Positions 1 to 8,210 of a DNA stretch of 64,000 nucleotides are shown here, in pieces (within the stretch, counting starts at the first letter, position 1; each line of letters opens with the position of its first letter). The notes below the pieces were generated by a model. The model saw only the letters and a program-made list of their open reading frames with translations. It searched no databases and was not told where the DNA came from. This stretch comes from Niastella populi (GTDB lineage: Bacteria; Bacteroidota; Bacteroidia; Chitinophagales; Chitinophagaceae), in NCBI RefSeq assembly GCF_002078015.1, contig NZ_LWBP01000188.1:124001-188000 (forward strand). The letters are read 5' to 3'. The position numbers and the translations under genes were made by a program.

Positions 1-607
1 ATTTTTCGTAAATGCTATTGTTATTATCGCCATTGATGGCGCCCATGTTGTAATACATCAATACGCCGTAATCGACCGGCGGCACACCGGTTATGTCTTT
101 ATACTTCACCTGGTGCAGGCGGATGGTGGAAGAAATAATTTGTTCGCCAAGGGCGCGATATTGTTTTATGAACTGAAAGAAATGAACGCGTGTGCGTTCC
201 GTCCAGTCGCAATCGAACTGAATTTGCTGGGTGCTGATGCCCTGTGACCTGTTTATTTGAGCCACCAGCGCAAATACATTTCTGGCAAGCGTTGGAATAT
301 CGGCAGTTGTCAGGCGCTCGAATGTCCGGTTCCTTATAAATATAACAGGAATGATCCTATAGTGCCTGATAGACGTATCTGCCTGTAATGGAGAAACGGG
401 CACCGGTTGCTGGTCTCCGGGTTTAAAGTCAACATCAAAATAACGCACGTACAGGGTCTTTACCTCATGTTGCTGTAATACGTTTCTTTCATAATTATTC
501 AGCGCAAACTGTGTTTTCCAGTAATAGAACGACAACGGTTTCTTCTGATGCCGGCATGCGGCAGTCAATACCAATAAGAATAAAATGGGCGGCCAATACT
601 TTTTCAT
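1..607 (-). CDS. Lipoprotein, partial (possibly DUF3142-like)
   Basis: The reading frame is open from the ATG at 607 to the window edge, so the C-terminus is missing; about 202 residues are visible. The N-terminus is a lipoprotein signal: two lysines, a hydrophobic stretch and a lipobox LTAAC with Cys18, so export and lipid anchoring are expected. The visible part includes IQFDCDWTERTR followed by FFQFIKQY, which recalls the Q-D-x-D-x-T region of DUF3142 (glycosidase-like) proteins; this is a weak family guess. It starts 44 nt after the stop of the methyltransferase gene on the same strand and could be co-transcribed with it. Confidence 0.7.
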   Translation of the reverse strand, partial: MKKYWPPILFLLVLTAACRHQKKPLSFYYWKTQFALNNYERNVLQQHEVKTLYVRYFDVDFKPGDQQPVPVSPLQADTSIRHYRIIPVIFIRNRTFERLTTADIPTLARNVFALVAQINRSQGISTQQIQFDCDWTERTRVHFFQFIKQYRALGEQIISSTIRLHQVKYKDITGVPPVDYGVLMYYNMGAINGDNNNSIYEK

Positions 608-651
608 CACCTTGTAAGGGGTTATACAATTGCAGGCCGAAGATAAGCGTG

Positions 652-2244
652 TTATGCTTTTACACCAATCAAAAACATAGTGGTTACTGGGTAATCTAGC
701 GGTTCGGGAATGCCGTTCTTGGTTGTAAACAATGCTGCTTTGCCTTTCCAGCGGTTGTTTACTATCCATTCATTGGTAAATGCTTTTGACGAAGGGTGAA
801 TGGTAAACCCTGCTGTTTGCAGGTGTGTTTTCCATTCTGAAAAATCCCAAAAGCAGAAAGTTTCGTGCATTTCACTTTGCCAGTTGTCGGTATAATCTTT
901 CCGGCTCAGGAATTCCATGGCATCGTGCAAACTGGTAATAACGTAATTCTTTTTGTTGATGGTGGTAGTTGAATACTTCAGCACATAACCTTCTTTGTGC
1001 CTGAAATCACGGGCAAAGCGCAGAAAGCGCGCATAGGTCGACAGGCCGGAAATATAAGCGGCAAATTCCTGTTTATCGGCGTACACTTTAAAAGGATCGG
1101 TGTTGTCGCCATCCGAATCGTTTAACCACAGGTGAACGATCCGGTCTTTATTGTCGGGGCCAACCACATCGCGATTTACCCAAACGCCGCCGGGCGCCAG
1201 TTCGTCATAGCGGTTTTGTATGAATTGCAACAGGTCGTTGCGGCTGCCATACGATTCAATTTCATGGGTAAGCGAAGAGGTGTGAATGGTGTTCATGGAG
1301 TTGGGCTCAAAAACCAGTCCGGTTACCGCATTTTTTTGCGAGAAGAAAACAAAGGGGTTGGCAAACTCGCCGTTCTCTTTTCGCTGCTGGCATAATACAT
1401 ACAAATAACGCGAGACTTCGATACCATAAAAATCTGATTCCCGCAGGCGTTCATCTTTACAGGCCAGTTTTATCCACGAGCCTACTGCGCAGCCAATATC
1501 ACCAATACGGCCGGGTTGGATGAACTGTGCCGTATCGTGGTATTTCATTTCGGCAATATCATCCATTTGTCGAACGTAAACATTGTAGTCGCGGGTTTCG
1601 GTAAGGTCGCCATCGCTGCTGATCATGGCGTCTCTGAACAGCATTTGTACTTTTTCGCCTCTTTTATATTTCTGCCATACGTTGAATGCGGCAGGGTGCA
1701 TATGCGTTTGTACGTAAGGGTCGGTTTGCCATTGATCGCTTTTGGCAATTTGTTCAACCACATCCCAGGGCATGGGCGTATGGTGCTGCCAGGTGGCCAT
1801 ATCTTTCAGTTCCGCCGGCAGAATGGTAAAACCAAGATCGTGATACATATTCAGTACGGGGGTAGAACAGATCACAACGGTATTTTCGGGTGTGCATTGG
1901 AACAGCCCTTCACTGTCGTGGTGAATGCGTTTAAGCGTGTATGCGGCAAAATTCGGCACCTGTCCAACATCGTCGATGCCATACATATAAGTTGGGGCGG
2001 AAAGCGCATTGCCAAACGCCTCGATAGTGATAGCCCGCAGGTAAAATGGTAGGGGGTTTCGGCGGGTATTCGAATGGTTGGCCGAGGTTACGGCAAACAA
2101 TACCGCTTCAATTTTTTTTGTAATACCAGTGGGTTTGCCAAATACGTCTTTCTCGTTCTGAAGGCCGTTTTGAAGCAGCCGCTGAATATATTCAAACTGA
2201 AATTGGGTAAGCAACTGGTGGCGGCCGGGAATCAACAGGTACAT
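652..2244 (-). CDS. NMN-adenylyltransferase-like / SAM methyltransferase fusion protein
   Basis: 530 residues from the ATG at 2244. Upstream in-frame ATGs (2322, 2400) would run into the divergent regulator gene, so the short start leaves a 76-nt promoter space. The C-terminal half is a class I SAM methyltransferase: motif I DIGCAVGSW at about 249-257, then an acidic strand end (FYGIE) and an ELAPGGVWVNRD post-motif region. The first 150 residues resemble the HIGH-superfamily nucleotidyltransferase fold: GRHQLLTQFQ near residue 7 and TRRNPLPFYLR at 60-70, which lines up with SRRNPFDFYTR of the NadM encoded at 3385. The HxGH catalytic signature is replaced by TQFQ, so adenylyl transfer is doubtful. 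The substrate is unknown. Its place beside an NrtR regulator suggests a role tied to NAD or ADP-ribose. Confidence 0.75.
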   Translation of the reverse strand: MYLLIPGRHQLLTQFQFEYIQRLLQNGLQNEKDVFGKPTGITKKIEAVLFAVTSANHSNTRRNPLPFYLRAITIEAFGNALSAPTYMYGIDDVGQVPNFAAYTLKRIHHDSEGLFQCTPENTVVICSTPVLNMYHDLGFTILPAELKDMATWQHHTPMPWDVVEQIAKSDQWQTDPYVQTHMHPAAFNVWQKYKRGEKVQMLFRDAMISSDGDLTETRDYNVYVRQMDDIAEMKYHDTAQFIQPGRIGDIGCAVGSWIKLACKDERLRESDFYGIEVSRYLYVLCQQRKENGEFANPFVFFSQKNAVTGLVFEPNSMNTIHTSSLTHEIESYGSRNDLLQFIQNRYDELAPGGVWVNRDVVGPDNKDRIVHLWLNDSDGDNTDPFKVYADKQEFAAYISGLSTYARFLRFARDFRHKEGYVLKYSTTTINKKNYVITSLHDAMEFLSRKDYTDNWQSEMHETFCFWDFSEWKTHLQTAGFTIHPSSKAFTNEWIVNNRWKGKAALFTTKNGIPEPLDYPVTTMFLIGVKA

Positions 2245-2320
2245 GGAACTGATTTGCCTTAAAGATACAGTTTGCGGTGGATAGGTTGGTACTACGGCCG
2301 AAAGTTTTATATTGCAGGCC

Positions 2321-3013
2321 ATGTCAGTATCCGGTTCAGAAATAAAAGTAGCAGTAGATGCCATCGTTTTCGGGTATTCCAAGAATGAAGGTGTATCCAT
2401 TTTGCTTATTCAGCGGAAATATCCGCCGTTCAAGAATGCCTGGGCCATTCCCGGTGGTTTTGTGCTGGCCGATGAGTCGCTGGAAGAAGCGGTGCGCAGG
2501 GAATTAAGGGAGGAAACGGGCATCGAGGTGAATTATCTCGAACAACTGTATACTTTTGGCGATCCCGATCGCGACCCGCGTAAACGGGTGATCTCCATTG
2601 CCTATTTTGCATTGGTTAAAAGCGCCCGGTTCCAGCAGTTAAAGGCAAGCACCGATGCCGAAAATGCGCAATGGTTCAATTTCAAACAACTGCCATCACT
2701 GGCGTTCGATCATAGAAAAATTCTTAACATGGCCATAGAGCGGGTGCGCACCAAGATCCGCTACCAGCCTATCGGGTTCGAACTGCTCGATCGTAAATTT
2801 CCCTTCGCCGATCTGGAAAAACTCTATATAGCTTTACTTGACCGCGATATAGACCGGCGCAACTTCTACAAAAAAGTGATGGCCCTCGGCATTCTCGATG
2901 AAACCGACGAATACGCCAAAAGCGAAGGCAAGGGCCGTCCCAGCAAAATGTACCAGTTCAATAAAAAACGCTACCAGGAACTGTTGAAGGAAGGGATCAA
3001 TTTTGAGATATAG
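2321..3013 (+). CDS. nrtR: NrtR family Nudix-type transcriptional regulator
   Basis: 230 residues from the ATG at 2321; the frame could begin at a TTG at 2312, but ATG is preferred. Residues 8-140 form a Nudix domain with an intact box at 46-68 (G-x5-E-x7-REL-x-EET-GI). Residues about 150-230 form the winged helix typical of NrtR (FPFADLEKLYIALL, then GRPSKMYQFN). NrtR proteins repress NAD salvage genes and are released by ADP-ribose or related ligands; many have lost the Nudix catalytic residues, but this one keeps them, so residual hydrolase activity is possible. The next genes downstream are nadM-Nudix and nadV, the classical NrtR targets, preceded by two perfect palindromes that are good operator candidates. 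Confidence 0.88.
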   Translation: MSVSGSEIKVAVDAIVFGYSKNEGVSILLIQRKYPPFKNAWAIPGGFVLADESLEEAVRRELREETGIEVNYLEQLYTFGDPDRDPRKRVISIAYFALVKSARFQQLKASTDAENAQWFNFKQLPSLAFDHRKILNMAIERVRTKIRYQPIGFELLDRKFPFADLEKLYIALLDRDIDRRNFYKKVMALGILDETDEYAKSEGKGRPSKMYQFNKKRYQELLKEGINFEI

Positions 3014-3016
3014 GCG

Positions 3017-3221
3017 ATTAGTTGACGGGTTAACAGGTTGACGAGTTAACAAGGTTGGCCAGATAATAAGTAGTGGGTTACAGGTTGGCAGATCAGCGGC
3101 TTAACAGGTTGGCGGGTTAATTAGTTGACGGGTTAATAAGTTGGCGGATTAACAAGGTTGGCCAGATAATAAGTAGTGGGTCACAGGTTGGCAGAACAGC
3201 GGCTAACAGGTTGGCGGGTTA
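3017..3221. repeat. Two direct copies of a ~103-bp unit built from micro-repeats
   Basis: Copy 1 spans about 3017-3119 and copy 2 about 3120-3221; both begin ATTAGTTGACGGGTTAA and share the segment AACAAGGTTGGCCAGATAAT. Each unit is itself made of short iterations of GGTTAACAGGTTGGCGG-like sequence. The reading frames across it are closed, so it is non-coding. Confidence 0.85.
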
Positions 3222-3311
3222 ACAGGTTTTTAATCTAAGTCCTTCGTTTTCAATTCTTCTTTTGTTCCAATTCTCCTCTTTATTTTTTCATACTCCCTTA
3301 AAAGAACATTT

Positions 3312-3336
3312 ATTTTGCGTAGTATTCACGCAAAAT
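3312..3336. promoter_or_regulatory. Putative NrtR operator 1
   Basis: Perfect palindrome: 9-bp arms ATTTTGCGT and ACGCAAAAT with a 7-nt spacer. It abuts the -33 element of the nadM promoter. Its centre lies 50 bp, close to five helical turns, from the centre of operator 2, so both could be bound on one face of the DNA. Assignment to NrtR is inferred from the adjacent regulator gene. Confidence 0.7.
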
Positions 3337-3367
3337 TTGGATATTCCGGAACTCCGTTCTATATTTG
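3336..3367 (+). promoter_or_regulatory. Bacteroidota-type sigma-A promoter of the NAD/ADP-ribose array
   Basis: TTTG at 3336-3339, a 20-nt spacer, and TATATTTG at 3360-3367. This is an exact fit to the Bacteroidota -33 TTTG / -7 TAnnTTTG consensus. Transcription would begin near 3374, giving a leader of about 11 nt before the nadM ATG, with no room for a Shine-Dalgarno sequence. Confidence 0.65.
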
Positions 3368-3384
3368 CGTATAATTAACGCAAA
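3364..3384. promoter_or_regulatory. Putative NrtR operator 2
   Basis: Perfect palindrome with arms TTTGCGT (3364-3370) and ACGCAAA (3378-3384) and a 7-nt AT-only spacer, the same arms and spacing as operator 1. It overlaps the -7 element and the likely transcription start and ends one base before the nadM ATG, a repressor-type position. Confidence 0.72.
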
Positions 3385-4281
3385 ATGAAAGCAACTGGTG
3401 TTATTATAGCAAGATTTCAGACCCCGTACCTGCACGAAGGGCATAAGTATTTGTTAGATGAAATTCGTTCCAAACACAATAAAGTAGTGGTGGTTTTGGG
3501 TATTTCGCCGGTAAAAGGCAGTCGCCGCAACCCATTCGATTTTTATACACGCGAACGTTTGTTAAAACAATACGCACCCGACCTGATGGTATTGCCGTTG
3601 AGCGATCACCCTTCCGATGAAACGTGGAGCAAAAATCTCGATGCCTTGTTGCAAAATACCTTTCCGCTTGAATCGTTTATTTTATACGGCAGCCGCGAGT
3701 GTTTTATTCCCTATTACAACGGGCATTTACAGGTTATTGCACTGCCGGAATATGGAGAACATTCCGCCACCGCCATCAGGAACGACAATAGCGACAGAGT
3801 GCTCGATACAACCGATTTCAGAATGGGCATCAACTATGCTTATCAGAACACGTATTCAAAAGTATATCCCACGGTTGATATAGCGGTTTTGAAAGATGGG
3901 GATGCACAGGTATTGCTGGGTAAAAAAAGCAATTCACCCAAATGGCGTTTCCCCGGTGGTTTTGCCGACCCAACTGATGATACGTATGAAACCGCGGCAC
4001 GCCGCGAGTTACAGGAAGAATGCGGTGATATGGAGGTAAATACCATGCAATATGTAGGTTCTGCCAAAATAGATGACTGGCGTTATCGTTCTGAAGATGA
4101 TAAGATACTTACCTTGTTGTTCAAAACCCAATGGGTGTTTGGGCAGGCAAAGGCAAATGACGATCTGAAAGAGCTGGCCTGGTTCCCGGTAAAAGAACTT
4201 AAAAACATGATGCAACAGGGAACGATCGTAAAAGAGCACCATGTTTTGGTAAACCTGTTATTGAATAACCTGAACGCATAA
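3385..4281 (+). CDS. nadM: Bifunctional NMN adenylyltransferase / Nudix hydrolase
   Basis: 298 residues. The N-terminal domain is a NadM-type nucleotidyltransferase: ARFQTPYLHEGH with the HxGH motif at 17-20 and the nucleotide-binding stretch SRRNPFDFYTR at 46-56. It would join NMN and ATP to give NAD. The C-terminal domain (about 155-298) is a Nudix hydrolase with the family-typical GGFADPTD loop followed by RRELQEECG; relatives cleave ADP-ribose, and the ribose-phosphate made can re-enter salvage. This two-domain arrangement is known from other NrtR-controlled salvage operons. It is the first gene of a seven-gene same-strand array; nadV follows after 50 nt. The ATG lies directly against the second operator. 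Confidence 0.93.
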   Translation: MKATGVIIARFQTPYLHEGHKYLLDEIRSKHNKVVVVLGISPVKGSRRNPFDFYTRERLLKQYAPDLMVLPLSDHPSDETWSKNLDALLQNTFPLESFILYGSRECFIPYYNGHLQVIALPEYGEHSATAIRNDNSDRVLDTTDFRMGINYAYQNTYSKVYPTVDIAVLKDGDAQVLLGKKSNSPKWRFPGGFADPTDDTYETAARRELQEECGDMEVNTMQYVGSAKIDDWRYRSEDDKILTLLFKTQWVFGQAKANDDLKELAWFPVKELKNMMQQGTIVKEHHVLVNLLLNNLNA

Positions 4282-4331
4282 TTTCACAGCACCCGTAATA
4301 ACCCTTACTTCACAATTAAACATTACATCAT

Positions 4332-5771
4332 ATGAAAACGCAGGAGAACTTTGTATTATTAGCCGACGCATATAAATATTCACACCATAAATTATACTAT
4401 CCCGGCACTACCAAAATCTATTCGTATCTCGAAAGCCGGGGTGGACAATTTGATGAAACCGTTTTCTTTGGATTGCAATATTTCATGAAGCACTATCTCG
4501 AAGGAATTGTGATCACAAAAGAGAAGATCGATGAAGCGGAAGCTTTTTTAACCCAGGTGTTCGGCCGTAACGATGTGTTCGACCGCAGTAAGTTCGATTA
4601 TATAGTTGAAAAATACAATGGCCGTTTACCGGTTCGCATAAAAGCGGTGCCTGAAGGATCCGTGGTGCCGGTTAACAATGTGATGATGACCATAGAGAAT
4701 ACCGATCCTGAATGTTTCTGGTTATCGAACTTCCTTGAAACCCTGTTGATGCAGGTATGGTATCCCTGTACTGTAGCAACGGTATCGCGCGAAGTGAGAA
4801 AGATAGTGGAAGAGTATTTTGAGGAAACGGCCGCAGATGCTTCAAAACCTGCGATTGATTTTGTGCTGAATGATTTTGGTTTCCGCGGCGTAAGCTCGGT
4901 AGAAAGCGCTGGTTTGGGTGGCGCCGCTCACCTCATCAACTTTTTGGGAAGCGATACGCTTATGGGCAGTGTGATGATCAAACGGTATTACGAAACGCAG
5001 AAAGTATATGGTTTATCGGTACCCGCAACAGAACACTCGGTATGTACGCTGTTGGGCGAAGAAGGCGAGCTGGATATATTCAAACACATTTTAAAAACCT
5101 TCCCTGCCGGTGTTGTAGCCTGTGTGTCCGACTCATTCGATATTTTCAGGGCATGTAGCGAGTACTGGGGAACGGAGTTGAAAGACCTGGTGTTGAGCAG
5201 GGATGGGGTACTGGTAATTCGTCCCGATAGCGGCGACCCGGTATTTACGCTGTTGAGGGTCTTCGATATCTTATTGACCAAATTCGGTTATACCATCAAT
5301 GAAAAAGGATATAAGGTATTACCACCGCAGGTTAGGGTGTTACAGGGTGATGGCGTAAACGTACAGGCTATCCGCAGTATATATGGGGCTTTGAAAGTAA
5401 ATGGTATCAGTGCAGAGAACCTGGTATTGGGAATGGGTGGGGCCCTGTTACAAAAGGTAGACCGCGATACGCAGAAGTTCGCTTTCAAATGTTCTTATGC
5501 CGAAGTAAATGGTAAACCGGTAGATGTGCAGAAGCATCCTGTAGAAGTTGACTCGCATGGTAAACTGGTACAATCGTTTAAAAAATCAAAAGCCGGACAA
5601 TTAAAATTAATACGCACCGATGCCGGTTATCAAACGGTAAGAAAAGAAACTTCACCCGGCTTTGAAGACCAGATGATAACCGTGTTTGAGAATGGAGCGA
5701 TCATCAACACGGTAAGCTTTGAAGAAATAAGGGAGCGTGCCGTTGTGGTGAGAGAGCCGCAGGAGGTGTAG
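4332..5771 (+). CDS. nadV: Nicotinamide phosphoribosyltransferase (NAMPT-type)
   Basis: 479 residues, the usual length of NAMPT/NadV. The enzyme joins nicotinamide and PRPP to give NMN, which the NadM encoded just upstream turns into NAD. Family motifs are present in order: an N-terminal YKYSHHKLYYPGTT stretch, SAGLGGAAHLINFLGSD near the middle, ATEHSV, VSDSFDIF, VIRPDSGDPV (phosphoribosyl site) and GMGGALLQKVDRDTQKFAFK near residue 365. These point to the nicotinamide-type enzyme rather than PncB. The gene starts 50 nt after nadM and ends 20 nt before the PARG-like gene, so one transcript is likely. Confidence 0.95.
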   Translation: MKTQENFVLLADAYKYSHHKLYYPGTTKIYSYLESRGGQFDETVFFGLQYFMKHYLEGIVITKEKIDEAEAFLTQVFGRNDVFDRSKFDYIVEKYNGRLPVRIKAVPEGSVVPVNNVMMTIENTDPECFWLSNFLETLLMQVWYPCTVATVSREVRKIVEEYFEETAADASKPAIDFVLNDFGFRGVSSVESAGLGGAAHLINFLGSDTLMGSVMIKRYYETQKVYGLSVPATEHSVCTLLGEEGELDIFKHILKTFPAGVVACVSDSFDIFRACSEYWGTELKDLVLSRDGVLVIRPDSGDPVFTLLRVFDILLTKFGYTINEKGYKVLPPQVRVLQGDGVNVQAIRSIYGALKVNGISAENLVLGMGGALLQKVDRDTQKFAFKCSYAEVNGKPVDVQKHPVEVDSHGKLVQSFKKSKAGQLKLIRTDAGYQTVRKETSPGFEDQMITVFENGAIINTVSFEEIRERAVVVREPQEV

Positions 5772-5791
5772 AACTAGTTCAATTAAGAAAA

Positions 5792-6613
5792 ATGAAACAG
5801 AGTAAAAGAATAGAAATAGCAAAAGACACACTGGCGATCCTGGAGAAAGGATTTTATACAAATAGTAACGGTGAAAAAGTAGATCTAAGCCTTATCCAAA
5901 AGAATGCAGAAGAAAAAACCAGTCTGTACACGCCGAAAGCGCTGGATGAACTGTTAACCGGCATCAGGTATACATACAGCTATGACACCCGGTATGAGGT
6001 AACGAATGAAACAACACTCGATGCCGTTCGCCGCCTGGCGAGAGAGGGGGAAGAGCATGTGGTGTGTTTGAACTTTGCCTCGGCAAAAAATCCCGGCGGC
6101 GGTTTCCTTGGTGGCGCATTGGCGCAGGAAGAATGCATAGCAAGGGCCACAGGTTTGTATCCCTGTTTGTTGCAGGCAAATGAATACTACGAATACCACA
6201 GGAAGCTGAACACCTGTTTGTATAGTGATCATATGATCTATTCACCGCAGGTGCCTATCCTGAAAACGGAAAGCGGTGAGTTGCTGAATGAAGTAATATG
6301 CACAAATATTATAACATCACCCGCTGTTAATGCTGGTGCGGTGCGAAGGAATGAACCCGGTAATGCGGATAAGATCATTCCCGTAATGCGGAAACGGATT
6401 GAAAAACTGTTGGCCCTTTGTGTGCATTATGAGCATACAGCGCTGGTGCTGGGCGCCTGGGGCTGCGGAGTTTTTCGAAACGATCCTGAAGAAATAGCGG
6501 AGCTGTTCCGTGAGGCACTCACCGGCAACTTTGCCAGCCAGTTCAAAAAGGTGGTGTTTGCGGTGAAGACCGATAAAGAGGAGATCATAGAACCTTTCAG
6601 GAAGAGATTTTAA
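5792..6613 (+). CDS. TIGR02452 / microbial PARG-like ADP-ribose glycohydrolase
   Basis: 273 residues. An N-terminal helical part is followed by a macro-like catalytic domain. The key signature is at about 96-114: NFASAKNPGGGFLGGALAQEE, matching the poly(ADP-ribose) glycohydrolase pattern GGG-x(6-8)-QEE (GGG 102-104, QEE 112-114), in which the second Glu is catalytic in PARG. A late ALVLGAWGCGVFRNDPEEIA segment is the usual C-terminal ADP-ribose-binding loop of this family. It probably removes ADP-ribose from protein or nucleic acid or hydrolyses ADP-ribose chains. It sits 20 nt after nadV and 81 nt before the NADAR gene. The exact substrate cannot be told from sequence. Confidence 0.85.
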   Translation: MKQSKRIEIAKDTLAILEKGFYTNSNGEKVDLSLIQKNAEEKTSLYTPKALDELLTGIRYTYSYDTRYEVTNETTLDAVRRLAREGEEHVVCLNFASAKNPGGGFLGGALAQEECIARATGLYPCLLQANEYYEYHRKLNTCLYSDHMIYSPQVPILKTESGELLNEVICTNIITSPAVNAGAVRRNEPGNADKIIPVMRKRIEKLLALCVHYEHTALVLGAWGCGVFRNDPEEIAELFREALTGNFASQFKKVVFAVKTDKEEIIEPFRKRF

Positions 6614-6694
6614 CAGGGAAATAAGATTGGATAACAACTGAACTGCCAAACAGGAAATTGCTGTTACAGTGTATGACCTTTAAACCTGATTAAT

Positions 6695-7252
6695 ATGAAA
6701 TATTCAAGAGACTGGCTAAAACAACAGATAGAAAAGGGCGTAAAGGTTGATTATTTATTCTTTTGGGGACATAAACAGAAAAACCCCAATGAGGTAGATA
6801 GGTCCTGTTTCAGTCAGTGGTTTCCTTCAACGTTTGTTGTAGAAGATATTGAATATCCTACAGCTGAGCATTGGATGATGATCCGCAAAGCCAAATTGTT
6901 TAAGGATGAGGAGGCGTTGCAGGAAATGTTGGCCACGCCGAAACCCGGCGCAGTAAAAGCGTTGGGAAGAAAAGTTAAAAACTTTGATAAGGATGTATGG
7001 AATGCAAACGCTTATGATATTGTGGTGGAAGGCAGCTATCATAAATTTTCACAGAACGAAGCATTTAAAACCTTCTTATTAAATACAGGTAAGAAGATTA
7101 TCGTTGAGGCAAGTCCCCGTGATTTTATTTGGGGAATAGGGTTGGGTAAGGACAGACCGGAAGCCCAACACCCTGATACCTGGCGGGGCACCAATTGGTT
7201 GGGCTTTGCTCTGATGGAAGCGCGTGATAAATTATTAAACGAGGCCGCATGA
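6695..7252 (+). CDS. NADAR family protein (YbiA-like, DUF1768)
   Basis: 185 residues, one NADAR domain. Visible family features are FFWGHKQKN near the start, the CFSQWFPSTFVV segment, YPTAEHWMMIRKAKLF, and the C-terminal DFIWGIGLGKD...WRGTNWLGFALM. Known members act on N-glycosidic bonds: some remove riboflavin-pathway by-products and others reverse guanine ADP-ribosylation. The setting between PARG-like and ADP-ribosylglycohydrolase genes favours an ADP-ribose role here. Its stop overlaps the start of the next gene by 4 nt (ATGA), indicating translational coupling. Confidence 0.9.
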   Translation: MKYSRDWLKQQIEKGVKVDYLFFWGHKQKNPNEVDRSCFSQWFPSTFVVEDIEYPTAEHWMMIRKAKLFKDEEALQEMLATPKPGAVKALGRKVKNFDKDVWNANAYDIVVEGSYHKFSQNEAFKTFLLNTGKKIIVEASPRDFIWGIGLGKDRPEAQHPDTWRGTNWLGFALMEARDKLLNEAA

Positions 7253-8190
7253 AACCAACACCCGTTCACGGCGCATTGTTCGGTTTAGCCATTGGCGATG
7301 CATTAGGTGTACCCGTTGAGTTTAAAAAGCGCGATGAGTTAAAAGCAAGACCGGTAACGGATCTTGAAGGTTACCAAACCCATAACCAACCACCCGGTAC
7401 TTTTTCCGATGACAGCTCATTGACGTTTTGCCTGGCCGAGTCATTGTGCCATGGGTATGATCTCAACGATGCCGGGCAGCGTTTTGTAAAATGGTTCTTT
7501 GAAGGTTACTGGACGGCTGGTGGCGAAGTGTTTGGCGTAGGTAAGTCAACCGAAGATTCCATAACGCGGTTAGAAAATGGCGTTTCGCCGGCACACTCGG
7601 GTAACTATGATCCCGATTGCAATGGCAACGGATCACTGATGCGTATTCTTCCTTTGTTGTTTTATATCAGGAATTTTGAAATGGAAGAACGTTATAGAAT
7701 TATCAGGGAAGTTGCGGTTATGACACATGGTTCCATGCGCACGGTAATTGCCTGTTTTTACTACCCCGAGTTTGCGCTGGAGTTATTGAATGGCACCAGT
7801 AAGGAGGTGGCGTATCACAGAAGAAACGAGGAAGTGACTGTTTTCCTTCGCAACAAAGGTATTTCGCCGGCGGATTGGGCGCTTTTTGAGCCATTGTTCG
7901 GGCAACGAATACCCCTGGTTGATGAAAATGAGTGTAGCACCATCCATCATGCGCATTTAACAATACAGGCTGCCATGTATTGCTTCCTGAAAACAAACAG
8001 CTATACAGAAGCAGTATTAATGGCGGTGAATCTTGGCGATGATACCGATACTACCGCTTCCGTAACCGGCGCGCTGGCCGGTTTGTATTACGGTTTCGAT
8101 ACCATTCCTGAAAAATGGATAAAAGGCATTAAAAGAAGTGATGAGATCTATGACCTGTGCAGCCGGTTGTCAACGGCAATGGGTTATTAA
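7249..8190 (+). CDS. ADP-ribosylglycohydrolase family protein, copy 1
   Basis: 313 residues, a full single-domain ARH/DraG fold. The two metal-binding segments are intact: GTFSDDSSLT (about 50-59) near the N-terminus and NLGDDTDTTA (about 261-270) near the C-terminus, which bind the two Mg ions beside the ADP-ribose. GALFGLAIGDALGVPVEF at the N-terminus is the usual opening. It should hydrolyse ADP-ribosyl links on protein, nucleic acid or O-acetyl-ADP-ribose. It overlaps the NADAR gene by 4 nt and is followed after 20 nt by a paralogue that matches it along its whole length, so the pair arose by tandem duplication. Confidence 0.93.
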   Translation: MKPTPVHGALFGLAIGDALGVPVEFKKRDELKARPVTDLEGYQTHNQPPGTFSDDSSLTFCLAESLCHGYDLNDAGQRFVKWFFEGYWTAGGEVFGVGKSTEDSITRLENGVSPAHSGNYDPDCNGNGSLMRILPLLFYIRNFEMEERYRIIREVAVMTHGSMRTVIACFYYPEFALELLNGTSKEVAYHRRNEEVTVFLRNKGISPADWALFEPLFGQRIPLVDENECSTIHHAHLTIQAAMYCFLKTNSYTEAVLMAVNLGDDTDTTASVTGALAGLYYGFDTIPEKWIKGIKRSDEIYDLCSRLSTAMGY

Positions 8191-8210
8191 AGAATTTTAA
8201 AAAGAAATGT

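Larger units (their letters stand above)
3014..3384. other. Intergenic region with repeats, promoter and operators
   Basis: 371 nt without a gene between nrtR and nadM. The first 210 nt are a duplicated micro-repeat block; the last 75 nt carry the promoter and the two putative NrtR operators. No terminator-like hairpin was recognised directly after nrtR. Confidence 0.7.

Noticed and set aside
2312-2320. TTG start for nrtR at 2312
   Set aside because: An ATG nine bases later fits the family start, and the TTG would add only three residues.
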